Source of the DNA: Neorhizobium petrolearium | Lineage (GTDB): Bacteria > Pseudomonadota > Alphaproteobacteria > Rhizobiales > Rhizobiaceae | NCBI RefSeq assembly: GCF_017873175.1 | Contig: NZ_JAGGJW010000001.1 | Location: 434,001-498,000, forward strand | Reading direction: 5' to 3' | DNA: 64,000 bases | Shown here: in pieces, positions 35,491 to 43,792 of the stretch | Numbering within the stretch: the first letter of the stretch is position 1 | Layout: every line of letters begins with the position of its first letter | Program-made: the position numbers and the translations under genes | Notes under the pieces: generated by a model | What the model was told of the DNA's origin: nothing | Database searches by the model: none | What the model saw: the letters and a program-made list of their open reading frames with translations, nothing else

Positions 35491-35784
35491 GTGAATACGA
35501 TCACGCTTACACCCGCCCAGATCAGGGGCCTGAAACTCGCCAAGGAAGGGGACCTGTTTCCGCGGGAGGGCGATCGATGGACGCACCTTGATGCCTCCGT
35601 CACCTATGCAAAGAACGACCGGTTTCGGGAGCGACCGCAAAAGATCAAGTTTCTCACATCGTCGACATTGGCCACGTTGCGGGAGTTTGGACTTCTGCGC
35701 AGTCTCGATCCCGACGGGAAGACGCAAGAGGCCGCCCATGGGATTACCCTGGCTGGCAAGATGTGGCTTCTGAAGAACAAGTAA
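35491..35784 (+). CDS. Hypothetical protein, 97 aa (GTG start)
   Basis: Starts MNTITLTPAQIRGLKLAKEG from GTG with AAGGA about 8 nt upstream. The central KFLTSSTLATLREFGLLRSLD followed by GITLAGKMWLLKNK suggests a small winged-helix-like fold with a C-terminal lysine tail. Family not recognised. Confidence 0.6.
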   Translation: MNTITLTPAQIRGLKLAKEGDLFPREGDRWTHLDASVTYAKNDRFRERPQKIKFLTSSTLATLREFGLLRSLDPDGKTQEAAHGITLAGKMWLLKNK

Positions 35785-35839
35785 TCCATCGAGAGCGCCG
35801 GTCTTTCGGCGTTCCCTATTTCTTGAAGCGGAGCCCGTC

Positions 35840-36100
35840 ATGACCCTTCTATTTCCGAACAGGAGCCGCAGCTTCGACGATGTGCGCAAGGTGGTGCGCT
35901 TTCTCGGCTATGATGGCATGTTCGAGGTTCGGTTCTTTGTGGAGGCGGCCGCGCTTGCAAAGACGTCGGCCGGAATGTCGGAGACTGACTATCTCAGGGC
36001 CTTCGATGCGGCCCGTCCCGACATTCAGGAAGCCGCGACGAGACTTTATCACCCCAAGCGCGGAACGACCTATACGCTCACAGCTGCGGATCTGGGCTAG
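35840..36100 (+). CDS. DUF1488 family protein
   Basis: 86 residues. MTLLFPNRSRSFDDVRKVVR, FLGYDGMFEVRFFVEAAAL, YLRAFDAARPDIQEAATRLY and the C-terminal YTLTAADLG correspond to the DUF1488 pattern. Function unknown. One of several DUF genes in this island (with DUF982 and DUF6481). Confidence 0.75.
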   Translation: MTLLFPNRSRSFDDVRKVVRFLGYDGMFEVRFFVEAAALAKTSAGMSETDYLRAFDAARPDIQEAATRLYHPKRGTTYTLTAADLG

Positions 36101-36195
36101 CTCTTGCGGTCTCCGGGAGCCGCCCTGCGAGGGTCCAAGACTACCCGAAATGCAAAGCGCGCACGCACCCGGCGAATTCAAGTGTTACGCTACGG

Positions 36196-36543
36196 CTATC
36201 TCAGGCGAAAATCCGCCTGCGCGCATGCGGCGATGAAGTCGTCGCGCATTTCTTCAGGCGTGATCAAGCCTTTCAACGCATCGTAACAACGATGGCGCGC
36301 TCTCCAATAAGGAAACCCTGTCTGGATGGCCCTATTGTCGGTCAGATATTGAAGGGCATCTTGAGGGCCACTGACCTTTCGGGTCGGCTCATCTCCGATG
36401 GCAACATAAACCGGCACTTTCCAGCGGGTTCCAAATTCAATTCGTATGACGTCCGATTCCACGGGTTCTCCATAACTGATCGCTGATATGGTGCCGTCGC
36501 CAATATGACGGGTCGCGGAGCTGCCCGTCTTTGAAATGTTCAA
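36196..36543 (-). CDS. DUF982 family protein (TTG start, coupled)
   Basis: 115 residues. The C-terminal two thirds have the DUF982 pattern: GDEPTRKVSGPQDALQYLTD, WRARHRCYDALKGLITPEEM and FIAACAQADFRL. The likely TTG start overlaps the TGA of the preceding gene in TTGA, indicating translational coupling. The second of two tandem DUF982 genes. Function unknown. Confidence 0.72.
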   Translation of the reverse strand: MNISKTGSSATRHIGDGTISAISYGEPVESDVIRIEFGTRWKVPVYVAIGDEPTRKVSGPQDALQYLTDNRAIQTGFPYWRARHRCYDALKGLITPEEMRDDFIAACAQADFRLR

Positions 36544-36779
36544 ATGGTATGCGTCTTATTCAGGCAGGCTTCCCTTACAGCCCCATCAAAGGAGACGCGG
36601 GCTTCCTGGGGCGTCTGGCGTCCGTCCAGGGCTGCCAGTATCGCCATATGCGCCAGCGCAAACTGCGCCCCTTTTACATGGGGCCAGGATTTCATCATGA
36701 AATGATGAGCCTCCAACGGGCCGATGATCGAAGCATTTCCGATTTTCACCGGCGGCATCCATCGTGCTGTCAGCAGCAT
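36540..36779 (-). CDS. DUF982 family protein, short
   Basis: 79 residues. PPVKIGNASIIGPLEAHHFM, WPHVKGAQFALAHMAILAAL and ARVSFDGAVREACL match the DUF982 core. GGGAGGA lies 6 nt before the ATG; the frame is open for 25 codons further upstream but without a start signal. First of the tandem pair, 31 nt after the 39-aa membrane-peptide gene. Confidence 0.72.
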   Translation of the reverse strand: MLLTARWMPPVKIGNASIIGPLEAHHFMMKSWPHVKGAQFALAHMAILAALDGRQTPQEARVSFDGAVREACLNKTHTI

Positions 36780-36810
36780 GGTTTTCCTCCCGGCCGGCTG
36801 GTTTGAACTC

Positions 36811-36930
36811 TCACCATAGCCATCCCTCGGATAACATGAAGATGATGAGGGCAAAACTCAGGCCTGCCACCGCTCTGGGAGCCACCATGTCATATGAGTT
36901 GTGCAGAAAATGTCGGGATCTGGAAGACAT
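36811..36930 (-). CDS. 39-aa single-pass membrane peptide with conserved leader
   Basis: MSSRSRHFLHNSYDMVAPRA followed by one hydrophobic helix VAGLSFALIIFMLSEGWLW. AAGGAGGAC lies directly before the ATG, and copy 3 of the leader element lies upstream. It is probably co-transcribed with the two DUF982 genes. Function unknown. Confidence 0.6.
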   Translation of the reverse strand: MSSRSRHFLHNSYDMVAPRAVAGLSFALIIFMLSEGWLW

Positions 36931-37000
36931 GTCGTCCTCCTTGATTGGGGCTAGGGCACTTTGGCCGCCCTTACGACAACGCCCGTATCAGTTGTTGCCG
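36931..37000 (-). promoter_or_regulatory. Conserved two-hairpin leader element, copy 3 of 3
   Basis: Minus strand: CGGCAAC (complement of 36994-37000) with GTTGTCG (36974-36980), one G-U pair, loop ending GGGC; then AGGGC...GCCCT, AGCCCCAA and AGGAGG before ATGTC. Stem 1 differs from copy 1 at several paired positions while keeping pairing. Confidence 0.6.
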
Positions 37001-37205
37001 ACTGCCGATGATGAAGCGTAATTAAGTCTTAACAAAGGCCGGGGCGGCCGTTTGTCTGGCAAATGTCGCGCCAATGCGAAGTTTCCCCGGATTATCGCCG
37101 TGATAGCGCCAGGGAATACGGCTTCGACGGATCGGGCAGATCCGCCGATAAAGAAGCCCGCCATTTCTGGCGGGCTCATCTTCCGATCGGTGACGGGGAA
37201 GCCGG

Positions 37206-37376
37206 TCAGTTCTTGCCGGTATTTCTGCGGCCCTTGTCCTGCTTGCCTTTCGCCGACGATGTCTTGGCATCATAACCTTGGCCGAAATTCGTGCCGCCGA
37301 GATGCCCGCCTCCGCTGGTATTCGCCACCTGGCGTTCGGCTCTCTTCGATTGCTGTTGCGCGTCTGTCTTTTTCAT
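37206..37376 (-). CDS. Small basic Gly/Lys/Gln-rich protein, 56 aa
   Basis: Starts MKKTDAQQQSKRAERQVANT and ends KGKQDKGRRNTGKN, with a glycine-rich middle (SGGGHLGGTNFGQGYDAK). Highly charged and probably disordered. It lies 111 nt downstream of a cold-shock gene, after that gene's terminator. No clear ribosome-binding site. Function unknown. Confidence 0.55.
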   Translation of the reverse strand: MKKTDAQQQSKRAERQVANTSGGGHLGGTNFGQGYDAKTSSAKGKQDKGRRNTGKN

Positions 37377-37406
37377 AAAAATCGCTTTCGTGAAAGAAAA
37401 ACAAAA

Positions 37407-37426
37407 GGCCGGGTGAGAACCCGGCC
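37407..37426 (-). terminator. Terminator of the cold-shock gene at 37.5 kb
   Basis: Minus strand GGCCGGGT and ACCCGGCC form a perfect 8-bp stem with a 4-nt loop, followed by TTTTGTTTTT. Confidence 0.85.
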
Positions 37427-37487
37427 TCCCAAGGCTTCGACGATCTGTGCCGGTACATCCATGGTCAAAGACCGGAAGCTTGGTGGG

Positions 37488-37697
37488 TTAGGCAGTTTGA
37501 AGGTTTTCGGCCGCGCTTTTGCCCGAGCGCTTGTCCGTCACGAGGTCATAGCTGACCTTCTGGCCTTCACTGAGGTAGGTCATGCCCGAGCGTTCGACGG
37601 CGGAGATGTGAACGAACACATCCTTTGAGCCATCGGAGGGCTGAATGAAGCCGAAGCCTTTTGCCGTGTTGAAGAATTTCACGATACCATCGTTCAT
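37488..37697 (-). CDS. Cold-shock protein (CspA family)
   Basis: 69 residues, one cold-shock domain. RNP1 is KGFGFIQP and RNP2 [10 protein letters not shown]. It binds single-stranded nucleic acids and melts RNA structure. The 181-nt upstream gap may hold a structured leader. Similar in layout to the second csp gene 2 kb away; both end in ENLQTA/GQLQTA. Confidence 0.95.
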   Translation of the reverse strand: MNDGIVKFFNTAKGFGFIQPSDGSKDVFVHISAVERSGMTYLSEGQKVSYDLVTDKRSGKSAAENLQTA

Positions 37698-37878
37698 GCC
37701 GACTTCCTTTCAATCACAAGTGTTCGCAATCGGCCGATCGCCGAATGCGGTCATAATCGAGTTTGAGAGGGAAGATCAGCTCGGGCACCTGCGGTGCAGA
37801 AACGTAGCTCAACAAGCAAAGTCGATGAGATACGTATAGGCTTCAACTGTGGTGAGAACAAGATGTGGCGGCAATTAA

Positions 37879-38949
37879 TTAAGGTTGTGTTCGGGGATTG
37901 AGGCCGCAACCTGACGGCCTGGCCACCTTGGCGGCATCCCGGAACGAAACCAGCTTGCCGCTCCTTTCGTCCCAGAGCACGAGCCTGACGCATTGCAGGC
38001 TCTGCCACAGGGTTATGCGGCCGATATCCCCCAGTTCCGGATGGTCGCGCAATACCTCCGGCAGCCTGTAATAGGGAATCCTGCTCGACAGGTGATGGAC
38101 GTGGTGAACGCCGATATTTCCGGTCATCCAGCGGAGCACCGGCGGCAGGTCGTAATGGGAGGCGCCATGAAGCGCAGCCTCGGGAAACTGCCATTCGGCT
38201 GTCTTCGACCAGTGCGTCTCCTCGAACTGGTGCTGGACGTAGAAAAGCCACACGCCGGCTGCTCCCGCGATAAGCACGACCGGCAGATGGATCAGCAGGA
38301 ACGGAATGAGCCCGACGACCCATATCATAAGGACGGTCAGAATTGCGACCGCCAGGTTCGTTGCCATGGTGGACATCCATGGCATGACCCCGGAGCTCAT
38401 CATGCCGAAGGGCAGGCGCTGCTTGAGGAGAAAAAGCCATGCAGGTCCGACGCCGAACATCACGAGCGGGTGTCGATAGAGCCGATAGGCAAGACGTCTC
38501 GACCGGGAAAGAGAATAATATTCGGCGACAGTCAGCGTGGTGATGTCGCCGACACCCCGTTCATCGAGGTTTCCTGCCGTGGCATGGTGGCCGGCATGCG
38601 CCCGCCGCCAGTAGTCATAGGGCGTCAGGGTCAGCACGCCGATGATACGGCCGGTCCAGGTATCGAGACGCCGGCGGCCAAAAAACGAGCCATGTCCGCA
38701 ATCATGCTGGATCATGAAGAGGCGCAGCAAAAAGGCGGCAGCCGGCAGGACAAGGATCAGACCCGGCCAGAACCCCTGGAAGACGGAGATATAGGCCCCG
38801 GCCCAGAAGGCTGCAAAAGGGAAAACCGTCACGAGGAGCTCGAAAACGCTCCGCCCGGAATGCGGCTGCCGGTATTTCGAAAGGATCTTCAGCCAGATAC
38901 CGGCATCGTCTCCGGAAGCCGCGTCAATTGCATGGGCATTGGCGTTCAT
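37879..38949 (-). CDS. Membrane acyl-lipid fatty-acid desaturase
   Basis: 356 residues. Three histidine boxes of the di-iron centre are present: HDCGHG, HAGHH and HVHHL, plus several membrane helices (for example LILVLPAAAFLLRLFMI and MIWVVGLIPFLLIHLPVVLI). This is the DesA/omega-6 desaturase type, which introduces double bonds in membrane lipids. Its position between two csp genes points to cold adaptation. The start at MNANAHAID is preferred over an open extension of 25 codons. Confidence 0.9.
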   Translation of the reverse strand: MNANAHAIDAASGDDAGIWLKILSKYRQPHSGRSVFELLVTVFPFAAFWAGAYISVFQGFWPGLILVLPAAAFLLRLFMIQHDCGHGSFFGRRRLDTWTGRIIGVLTLTPYDYWRRAHAGHHATAGNLDERGVGDITTLTVAEYYSLSRSRRLAYRLYRHPLVMFGVGPAWLFLLKQRLPFGMMSSGVMPWMSTMATNLAVAILTVLMIWVVGLIPFLLIHLPVVLIAGAAGVWLFYVQHQFEETHWSKTAEWQFPEAALHGASHYDLPPVLRWMTGNIGVHHVHHLSSRIPYYRLPEVLRDHPELGDIGRITLWQSLQCVRLVLWDERSGKLVSFRDAAKVARPSGCGLNPRTQP

Positions 38950-39034
38950 GGAATTCCATTCGCTTTTCTTGGTCTCGGCGTGAGCGCCATCGAAGTGGGG
39001 TTTACCTGCCCGCTCCCGGCACATCCTTCATCTG

Positions 39035-39415
39035 TCAGCGTTGACGGGCCTTACGTGCCGCGTAGCGGCGATCGCGTTCCGCCTTGCGGGCGGCTTCATC
39101 GGCGACGACGCGAGAAATGCGATCGTTGATTTCCGCCTGCCGGGCTTCCGCCTCGGCCTTCTCATGGGCTTCTGCGGCTGCCGTCAAGGCCGTCGCTTCC
39201 ATCAGAATGCGTTCGCTCTCCGCCGCCTTCAGGGCATCGCGTTCGGCACGGCGTGCCTCCCGGGCTGCGACAACGGCTTCACGCGCGGCGCGCCGTTCCT
39301 GCATCACGGGATCGCTCGGTTTCGGAGCGGACGCGAATTTCGCCAAAAGCTCCCGCCTGGCATCCGCCGCGGTTTTGCGGCGTTCCGCAAAGCTGTTGTC
39401 GTTCGGGTGTCTCAA
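39035..39415 (-). CDS. DUF6481 family protein (probable TTG start)
   Basis: 126 residues, almost entirely charged helix: RHPNDNSFAERRKTAADARR at the N-terminus, then an Ala/Glu/Arg-rich coiled-coil-like body ending RYAARKARQR. TTG is chosen because GAGGA lies 8 nt upstream and the family begins near this RxPxDNSF. Small proteins of this type are commonly found next to csp genes in rhizobia. Possibly RNA-binding; unproven. Confidence 0.7.
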   Translation of the reverse strand: MRHPNDNSFAERRKTAADARRELLAKFASAPKPSDPVMQERRAAREAVVAAREARRAERDALKAAESERILMEATALTAAAEAHEKAEAEARQAEINDRISRVVADEAARKAERDRRYAARKARQR

Positions 39416-39506
39416 TCTTGTCTTCCTCGTCAACAGGCCGTCAAAGGCCGGTATACAGACCGGCCGGGAGTCACGCGGATATCCGCGCCGGCCATGCCGT
39501 TAACAG

Positions 39507-39530
39507 AAAAGGCCAGACAATAGCCTGGCC
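39507..39530 (-). terminator. Terminator of the cold-shock gene at 39.6 kb
   Basis: Minus strand GGCCAG pairs with CTGGCC around an 8-nt loop, followed by TTTT. Confidence 0.7.
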
Positions 39531-39585
39531 CTCGCAAACTTTTGCCGCCATGCCGGTACATCCGCGGTCATGACGAACCAAAACT

Positions 39586-39795
39586 CTAAGCGGTCTGTAG
39601 CTGGCCGGCGGACATCTTGCCCGACTTGTGATCGCGTTCCAGTTCGAAGCTGAGCTTCTGGCCTTCGACGATAGAACGCATGCCGGCGCGCTCGACGGCA
39701 GAGATGTGAACGAAGACGTCGGCACTGCCGTCGTCAGGCTGGATGAAGCCGAAGCCTTTGGTGGCGTTGAACCATTTAACTGTGCCAGTGGTCAT
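39586..39795 (-). CDS. Cold-shock protein (CspA family)
   Basis: 69 residues. [20 protein letters not shown] with RNP1 KGFGFIQP and RNP2 [16 protein letters not shown] lies before the start. A 680-nt region without genes lies upstream and may contain a long cold-regulated leader. The DUF6481 and desaturase genes lie downstream on the same strand, separated by a terminator. Confidence 0.95.
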   Translation of the reverse strand: MTTGTVKWFNATKGFGFIQPDDGSADVFVHISAVERAGMRSIVEGQKLSFELERDHKSGKMSAGQLQTA

Positions 39796-40478
39796 GACGA
39801 ACCCTTTCATAGCAACATTGTTCCTACCGCCGGGCGACGCACGACGGTTGTTTCGACTTTTGAGATGGAAAGTTCGTCAAGAAGCGCGAGGCGCAGCAAA
39901 AACAAAATATCGGCAAACAAAGCATCGATAAGTGTTGCTTACAGTATCGACGATCATGTGTCAAATTTTTGCTTTAGGGCAAGATAGTTTTGCAATTATA
40001 GGTAGCATTGGAGTGAGGCGCATCTATGCCGTTGTCGCCGTTGTGTCTATCCACAGTCGGCAATTCCTCGGTGCTTATATCGAGGCATTTTAATATGGAA
40101 GGCCCAAACGCGGTTGAGCGCCACATCTGTGGCGTCCCGCTCGGTCACCATCAGGATGCAGCAGACATGGTTGCGAAGCACTAGCTCGGTTGGTTGTGCA
40201 TGGTCAGGCTCCTTTGTTGAAGAAGCTCGTCATGCTCTGCCCTTGCTGGGCAACGTTCAATCCGGGCGAAAACTCGAGCCCGACTCCTCTACATCAGCCG
40301 CAGACGCCCTCCCGCGCAGCGGGTTCGTTCCTCGGCCCAGAAGCGGTCATTCGACCGCCGCAAAGGTTGGCCACTTGGGCCGACTTTTGCGAGCCGGTTT
40401 GTCAAGGATATTTCCCGTATAAACCAATGGCGAAATCTATCACAAATTCTAAGGTTTCCGCGGCAATGTTGCCCGATA
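39796..40478. other. 683-bp region without a convincing gene
   Basis: The first ~150 bases are A/T-rich and probably contain the promoter and leader of the csp gene. The rest has only short, non-protein-like frames. Around 40340-40400 are short degenerate motifs (AGAAGCGGTCATT, GACTTTTGCGA) that partly recur near 41350-41440, possibly remnants of an intergenic repeat. I see no RNA gene. Confidence 0.5.
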
Positions 40479-40877
40479 TTAACGGAACCGGGCGGCGAAG
40501 ACTTCCTTGGCTGCAAACAGCCCGTTGAGCGCCGCAGGAAAGCCGGCATAAACCGCCATCTGTATGATGACTTCGGTGATTTCGTCCCTGGTCAACCCTA
40601 CATTCAGACCCGCCTCAATATGAACTTTCAATTGTGGGGTCGCTGTTCCCATCGCCGTCAGTGCCGCGATGGTCGCAATCTCACGGGCGCGCAGATCAAG
40701 GCCGGGGCGGCTGTAAATGTCGCCAAACGAAAACTCGAACACGTAGTTTGCGAAGTCGGGGGCGATGTCAGCCAGAGCGGCAATTACATTGTGGCCGGCG
40801 TCGCCATCGATTTCAGCGAGTGCCCGCTTGCCGCGTTCCAGCCGGCTTTCGCCGACGTTCGTGGATTGGTGCGTCAT
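40479..40877 (-). CDS. Carboxymuconolactone-decarboxylase-family protein
   Basis: 132 residues. Core helix pair REIATIAALTAMGTATPQLK and VHIEAGLNVGLTRDEITEVI, then QMAVYAGFPAALNGLFAAKE, the CMD/AhpD-like fold. No CxxC is present, so it is not an AhpD peroxidase; a decarboxylase-like or binding role is possible. Its start lies 65 bp inside the MerR gene, indicating one operon under the MerR-type promoter. Confidence 0.88.
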   Translation of the reverse strand: MTHQSTNVGESRLERGKRALAEIDGDAGHNVIAALADIAPDFANYVFEFSFGDIYSRPGLDLRAREIATIAALTAMGTATPQLKVHIEAGLNVGLTRDEITEVIIQMAVYAGFPAALNGLFAAKEVFAARFR

Positions 40878-41241
40878 TGTCTTTCATCCTTTGTTCCTTG
40901 CCGGCATATCCGGCAATCTTGGTGTCGAGGACTTCAAGGCAGGCTTTTAGTTTGGCCACGTGCGCACGTACACGCTCGCGGTGCTGTTCGAGCAACACGC
41001 CGCGCTCCGCTTCCGTATCGACGCCGCGCTCCCGCAAGGCCGCGTAACGCAGCATTTCCCTAATAGGCATTCCGGTCGTTTTGAGACGATCGATAAATTC
41101 CATCCAGGTCAGGATTGATGCGTCATAGTCACGTTGGCCCGATTGGTCTCTGTCGGCATGGGGGAGCAGACCGATCCGTTCATAGTAACGAATGGTGTAG
41201 GCCGACAATCCCGAACGCTTTGCCAGTTCGCCAATCTTCAT
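40813..41241 (-). CDS. MerR-family transcriptional regulator
   Basis: 142 residues. MKIGELAKRSGLSAYTIRYYERIGLLP is the MerR HTH, followed by the dimerisation coiled coil (EQHRERVRAHVAKLKACLEV). Only one Cys lies in that helix, so this is not a metal-type MerR with the usual ligand set; it resembles aldehyde/electrophile sensors of the AdhR/NmlR kind. It probably controls its own operon with the CMD gene from a 19-bp-spaced promoter just upstream. Confidence 0.9.
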   Translation of the reverse strand: MKIGELAKRSGLSAYTIRYYERIGLLPHADRDQSGQRDYDASILTWMEFIDRLKTTGMPIREMLRYAALRERGVDTEAERGVLLEQHRERVRAHVAKLKACLEVLDTKIAGYAGKEQRMKDNDAPIHERRRKPAGTRQAGTR

Positions 41242-41271
41242 AAACGCACTTCTTTCGTCACGACGCATGGT

Positions 41272-41302
41272 AAGCTACCGGTTAGAGCGCACTCTAAGTC
41301 AA
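41272..41302 (-). promoter_or_regulatory. MerR-type promoter with 19-bp spacer
   Basis: Minus strand TTGACT, 19-nt spacer, TAGCTT. The spacer contains the inverted repeat TTAGAG-TGCG-CTCTAA. Overlong spacers with a central palindrome are the hallmark of promoters activated by MerR proteins through DNA twisting. Confidence 0.7.
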
Positions 41303-41881
41303 CCCGCTAAAAACGGATTCGCAAAATTCGCGAAACCGGCGTTGTTTCCCGACTTTTGCGACGGTCGCAAAGTCCGCTTCTGGCGCGAAAGGAATGGCAT
41401 AGGATGCGACCATCGGCCGGAAGCGGCCATCAGGCCTGGTCAGCCATCTGAACGATGTAGCTCGGTCATGTAACTACCGTCGGCGAAAGCATCCCAAACC
41501 GCTATTGGTCGCACGTCGGCTAGACCGAAATGAGACAGTGGCACCAATACTACGTCAGGGATGTTCTCGGCTCTCGATATCTCGCCAATCCATGAAATCC
41601 AGACTTTCGGGGCCAAAACTCCCGTCCACGTGCCAGCCATCATCGCCGGGAGCTTCTGTTGATGGGAAACGGATCGGAACGGTTCCTAGGCCGTTAAGGG
41701 CCGAGCAAGTTGCCGGAGGCGCTGACGTCCGTACCGAACCTGGAGGGCCGCCGTTTGAATACGATGGATGAATTCGACGCTACAATTTTGGAGATGATCC
41801 GGAGAAATGATGCGGAGGACTGTTCCGGTTCCTGTAAGGCGTGAGCCTTTAAGCATTTGAAAAATAACGAAGAAATTAAAT
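41303..41881. other. 579-bp region with no convincing gene between the MerR promoter and tRNA-Gln
   Basis: Short open frames exist on both strands, but none has a recognisable domain together with a ribosome-binding site. The segment 41340-41440 shares short motifs with 40340-40400. Confidence 0.45.
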
Positions 41882-41955
41882 TGGCTGGGGAACCTGGATT
41901 CGAACCAAGATCGACGGAGTCAGAGTCCGCTGTTCTACCATTGAACTATTCCCCA
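41882..41955 (-). tRNA. tRNA-Gln (anticodon CTG)
   Basis: Minus strand: acceptor TGGGGAA with TTCCCCA, D-arm AGTTCAATGGTAGAAC, anticodon loop CTCTGAC in the stem GCGGA/TCCGT, T-arm GGTTCGAATCC, discriminator G and encoded CCA. Anticodon CTG reads CAG. Confidence 0.95.
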
Positions 41956-42235
41956 GCAGAAGCGGCCGATGAAGCGGCTCGGCTGGTGTGCGGCGCTTAT
42001 AAACAAAAGCGGCCGGATTGCAAATACCGATTTCGAAAAAATTGAGCGCCAGAACGGGCTTTCGAAGCCCGACTTCGCCGGGCACCAAAAAGACGAGGAT
42101 CGAAGGCTATGCGACAGCCAGCAAAAAGCCGTTGGCGAAAGCGCATCATGCTGTTATCTTTGCGCCAACGAAACAATCAGACGCCAGCGGCATACCTTTT
42201 TGAGGCTTTGCGCGGCAAGATGGACTTAAACAGTG

Positions 42236-43792
42236 ATGGACCCCGATAGCGGCGCAAAGCCGCCGGAAGGCGGGGCGTCGGCGGCAGCGCATGGAGAGGG
42301 GCGATCCTCCCGGCGCAAGAAGGCGAAGCGGGGCGGCAAACGCCGTAACGCGGCGTCGCTCGGTCATTTGGACTCGGTCGATTCGGCCGCGTCTGCCGGA
42401 CGTCCCCATACTCAGGAAACAGGCCCGCCAGCGCGCAAGCGCAAGCGTCGGCGCGCAAAATCCGGTGGCTCTCAGGAGGCGTCGCATGCCTCCGGATTTC
42501 CGGTATCGGGAGAGCGTGCCCACGGCCAAAGCGAAGCCCACCCGCCTTCAGGCAAATCCCGCAACCGGCGCAAGAAGAATCGTGGTGGTCGTGGCCCGCA
42601 AGGGCGCCCGCTTGCTCCCACCAAGGCGGTGTCGAATGCCGTAAGGGCGTCGGCGCCTGCTGCAGCGGCGCCGACACAAGCCAGGGATATGCGAGGCAGA
42701 GCAGGGGGCGAGGCCTCCGCTCCGGATACGCAGGGCGACAGGCCTATCTATGTCAATGATCTCTATGCTGCACTGGATCTCGGCACCAACAATTGCCGCC
42801 TTCTGATCGCCCAGCCGACACGGCCCGGCCAGTTCCGGGTGGTGGATGCCTTTTCGCGCATCGTTCGCTTAGGCGAGGGGCTTGCAGCGAGCCGCAGGCT
42901 GTCGCTGGAGGCCATGGATCGGGCAGTCGAGGCCTTGCGCATCTGCGCTGCCAAGCTTGCCAACAAACCGGTCCGTCGGATGCGGCTGATCGCCACCGAG
43001 GCTTGCCGCTCTGCCGTGAATGGCGAGGAGTTTCTCGCCCGGGTGACGGTGGAAACAGGGCTGGAGCTGGAAATCATCGATCGGGAAACGGAGGCCCGGC
43101 TTGCGGTTTCCGGCTGCTCGTCGCTGGTCGGCCGCGAAGCGCGCTCGGTCGTGCTCTTCGATATCGGCGGCGGCTCGTCGGAGATCGCCGTCATCCGCAT
43201 CGGCAACAATCGTTCGAGCCGGCTCGCCAACCACATCACCCATTGGACATCCCTGCCGGTGGGTGTTGTTACCCTGTCGGAACGTCACGGCGGGCGGGAT
43301 GTGACGCCGGAAGTCTTTTCGGCCATGGTGGCGGAAGTCGAAGGCATGCTGGCGAATTTCGATTGCCCGTCGCTCGGTCCGGTGTACCGTCCGGGCGCTG
43401 AAGATTTCCACCTGATCGGTACGTCAGGCACGGTGACCACACTCGCAGGCGTGCATCTCGATCTGCCGCGCTATGACCGCCGCAAGGTCGACGGATTGTG
43501 GCTGACCGATGCGGAAGTGACCGCAATGCAGGCAAAGCTTCTTTCCTGGGATTTCGCCGGCCGTGCGGCCAATCCTTGCATCGGACCGGATCGCGCCGAT
43601 CTGGTGCTCGCCGGTTGTGCCATCCTCGAGGCGATCCGGCGCCGCTGGCCAAGCCCGCGCATGCGGGTGGCCGACCGCGGCCTGCGCGAGGGACTGTTGA
43701 CGGATATGATGGCGGATGACGGCGTCTGGCGTCGCGTGCGGCCGCGCAGGCCGGGTACCGGCGGACATGAGGAAGCGGGGGCGAGGCGATGA
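42236..43792 (+). CDS. Ppx/GppA-family phosphatase with long basic N-terminal extension
   Basis: 518 residues. Residues ~1-165 are low-complexity and very basic ([33 protein letters not shown]). The ASKHA fold begins at [16 protein letters not shown], with [20 protein letters not shown] and [15 protein letters not shown]. The family hydrolyses polyphosphate and/or pppGpp. The tail may bind polyphosphate or RNA. A GTG one codon upstream is an alternative start. It overlaps rlmE by 4 nt in ATGA, a coupling known in rhizobia. Confidence 0.9.
   Translation: MDPDSGAKPPEGGASAAAHGEGRSSRRKKAKRGGKRRNAASLGHLDSVDSAASAGRPHTQETGPPARKRKRRRAKSGGSQEASHASGFPVSGERAHGQSEAHPPSGKSRNRRKKNRGGRGPQGRPLAPTKAVSNAVRASAPAAAAPTQARDMRGRAGGEASAPDTQGDRPIYVNDLYAALDLGTNNCRLLIAQPTRPGQFRVVDAFSRIVRLGEGLAASRRLSLEAMDRAVEALRICAAKLANKPVRRMRLIATEACRSAVNGEEFLARVTVETGLELEIIDRETEARLAVSGCSSLVGREARSVVLFDIGGGSSEIAVIRIGNNRSSRLANHITHWTSLPVGVVTLSERHGGRDVTPEVFSAMVAEVEGMLANFDCPSLGPVYRPGAEDFHLIGTSGTVTTLAGVHLDLPRYDRRKVDGLWLTDAEVTAMQAKLLSWDFAGRAANPCIGPDRADLVLAGCAILEAIRRRWPSPRMRVADRGLREGLLTDMMADDGVWRRVRPRRPGTGGHEEAGARR

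Noticed and set aside
40340-41440. Short motifs shared between the two gene-poor regions flanking the MerR-CMD operon
   Set aside because: Only about 10-13 bases match at a time; not enough to call a repeat family.
41440-41643. Minus-strand 67-codon frame with a fairly protein-like sequence near tRNA-Gln
   Set aside because: No domain, no ribosome-binding site and no context; coding status cannot be decided.
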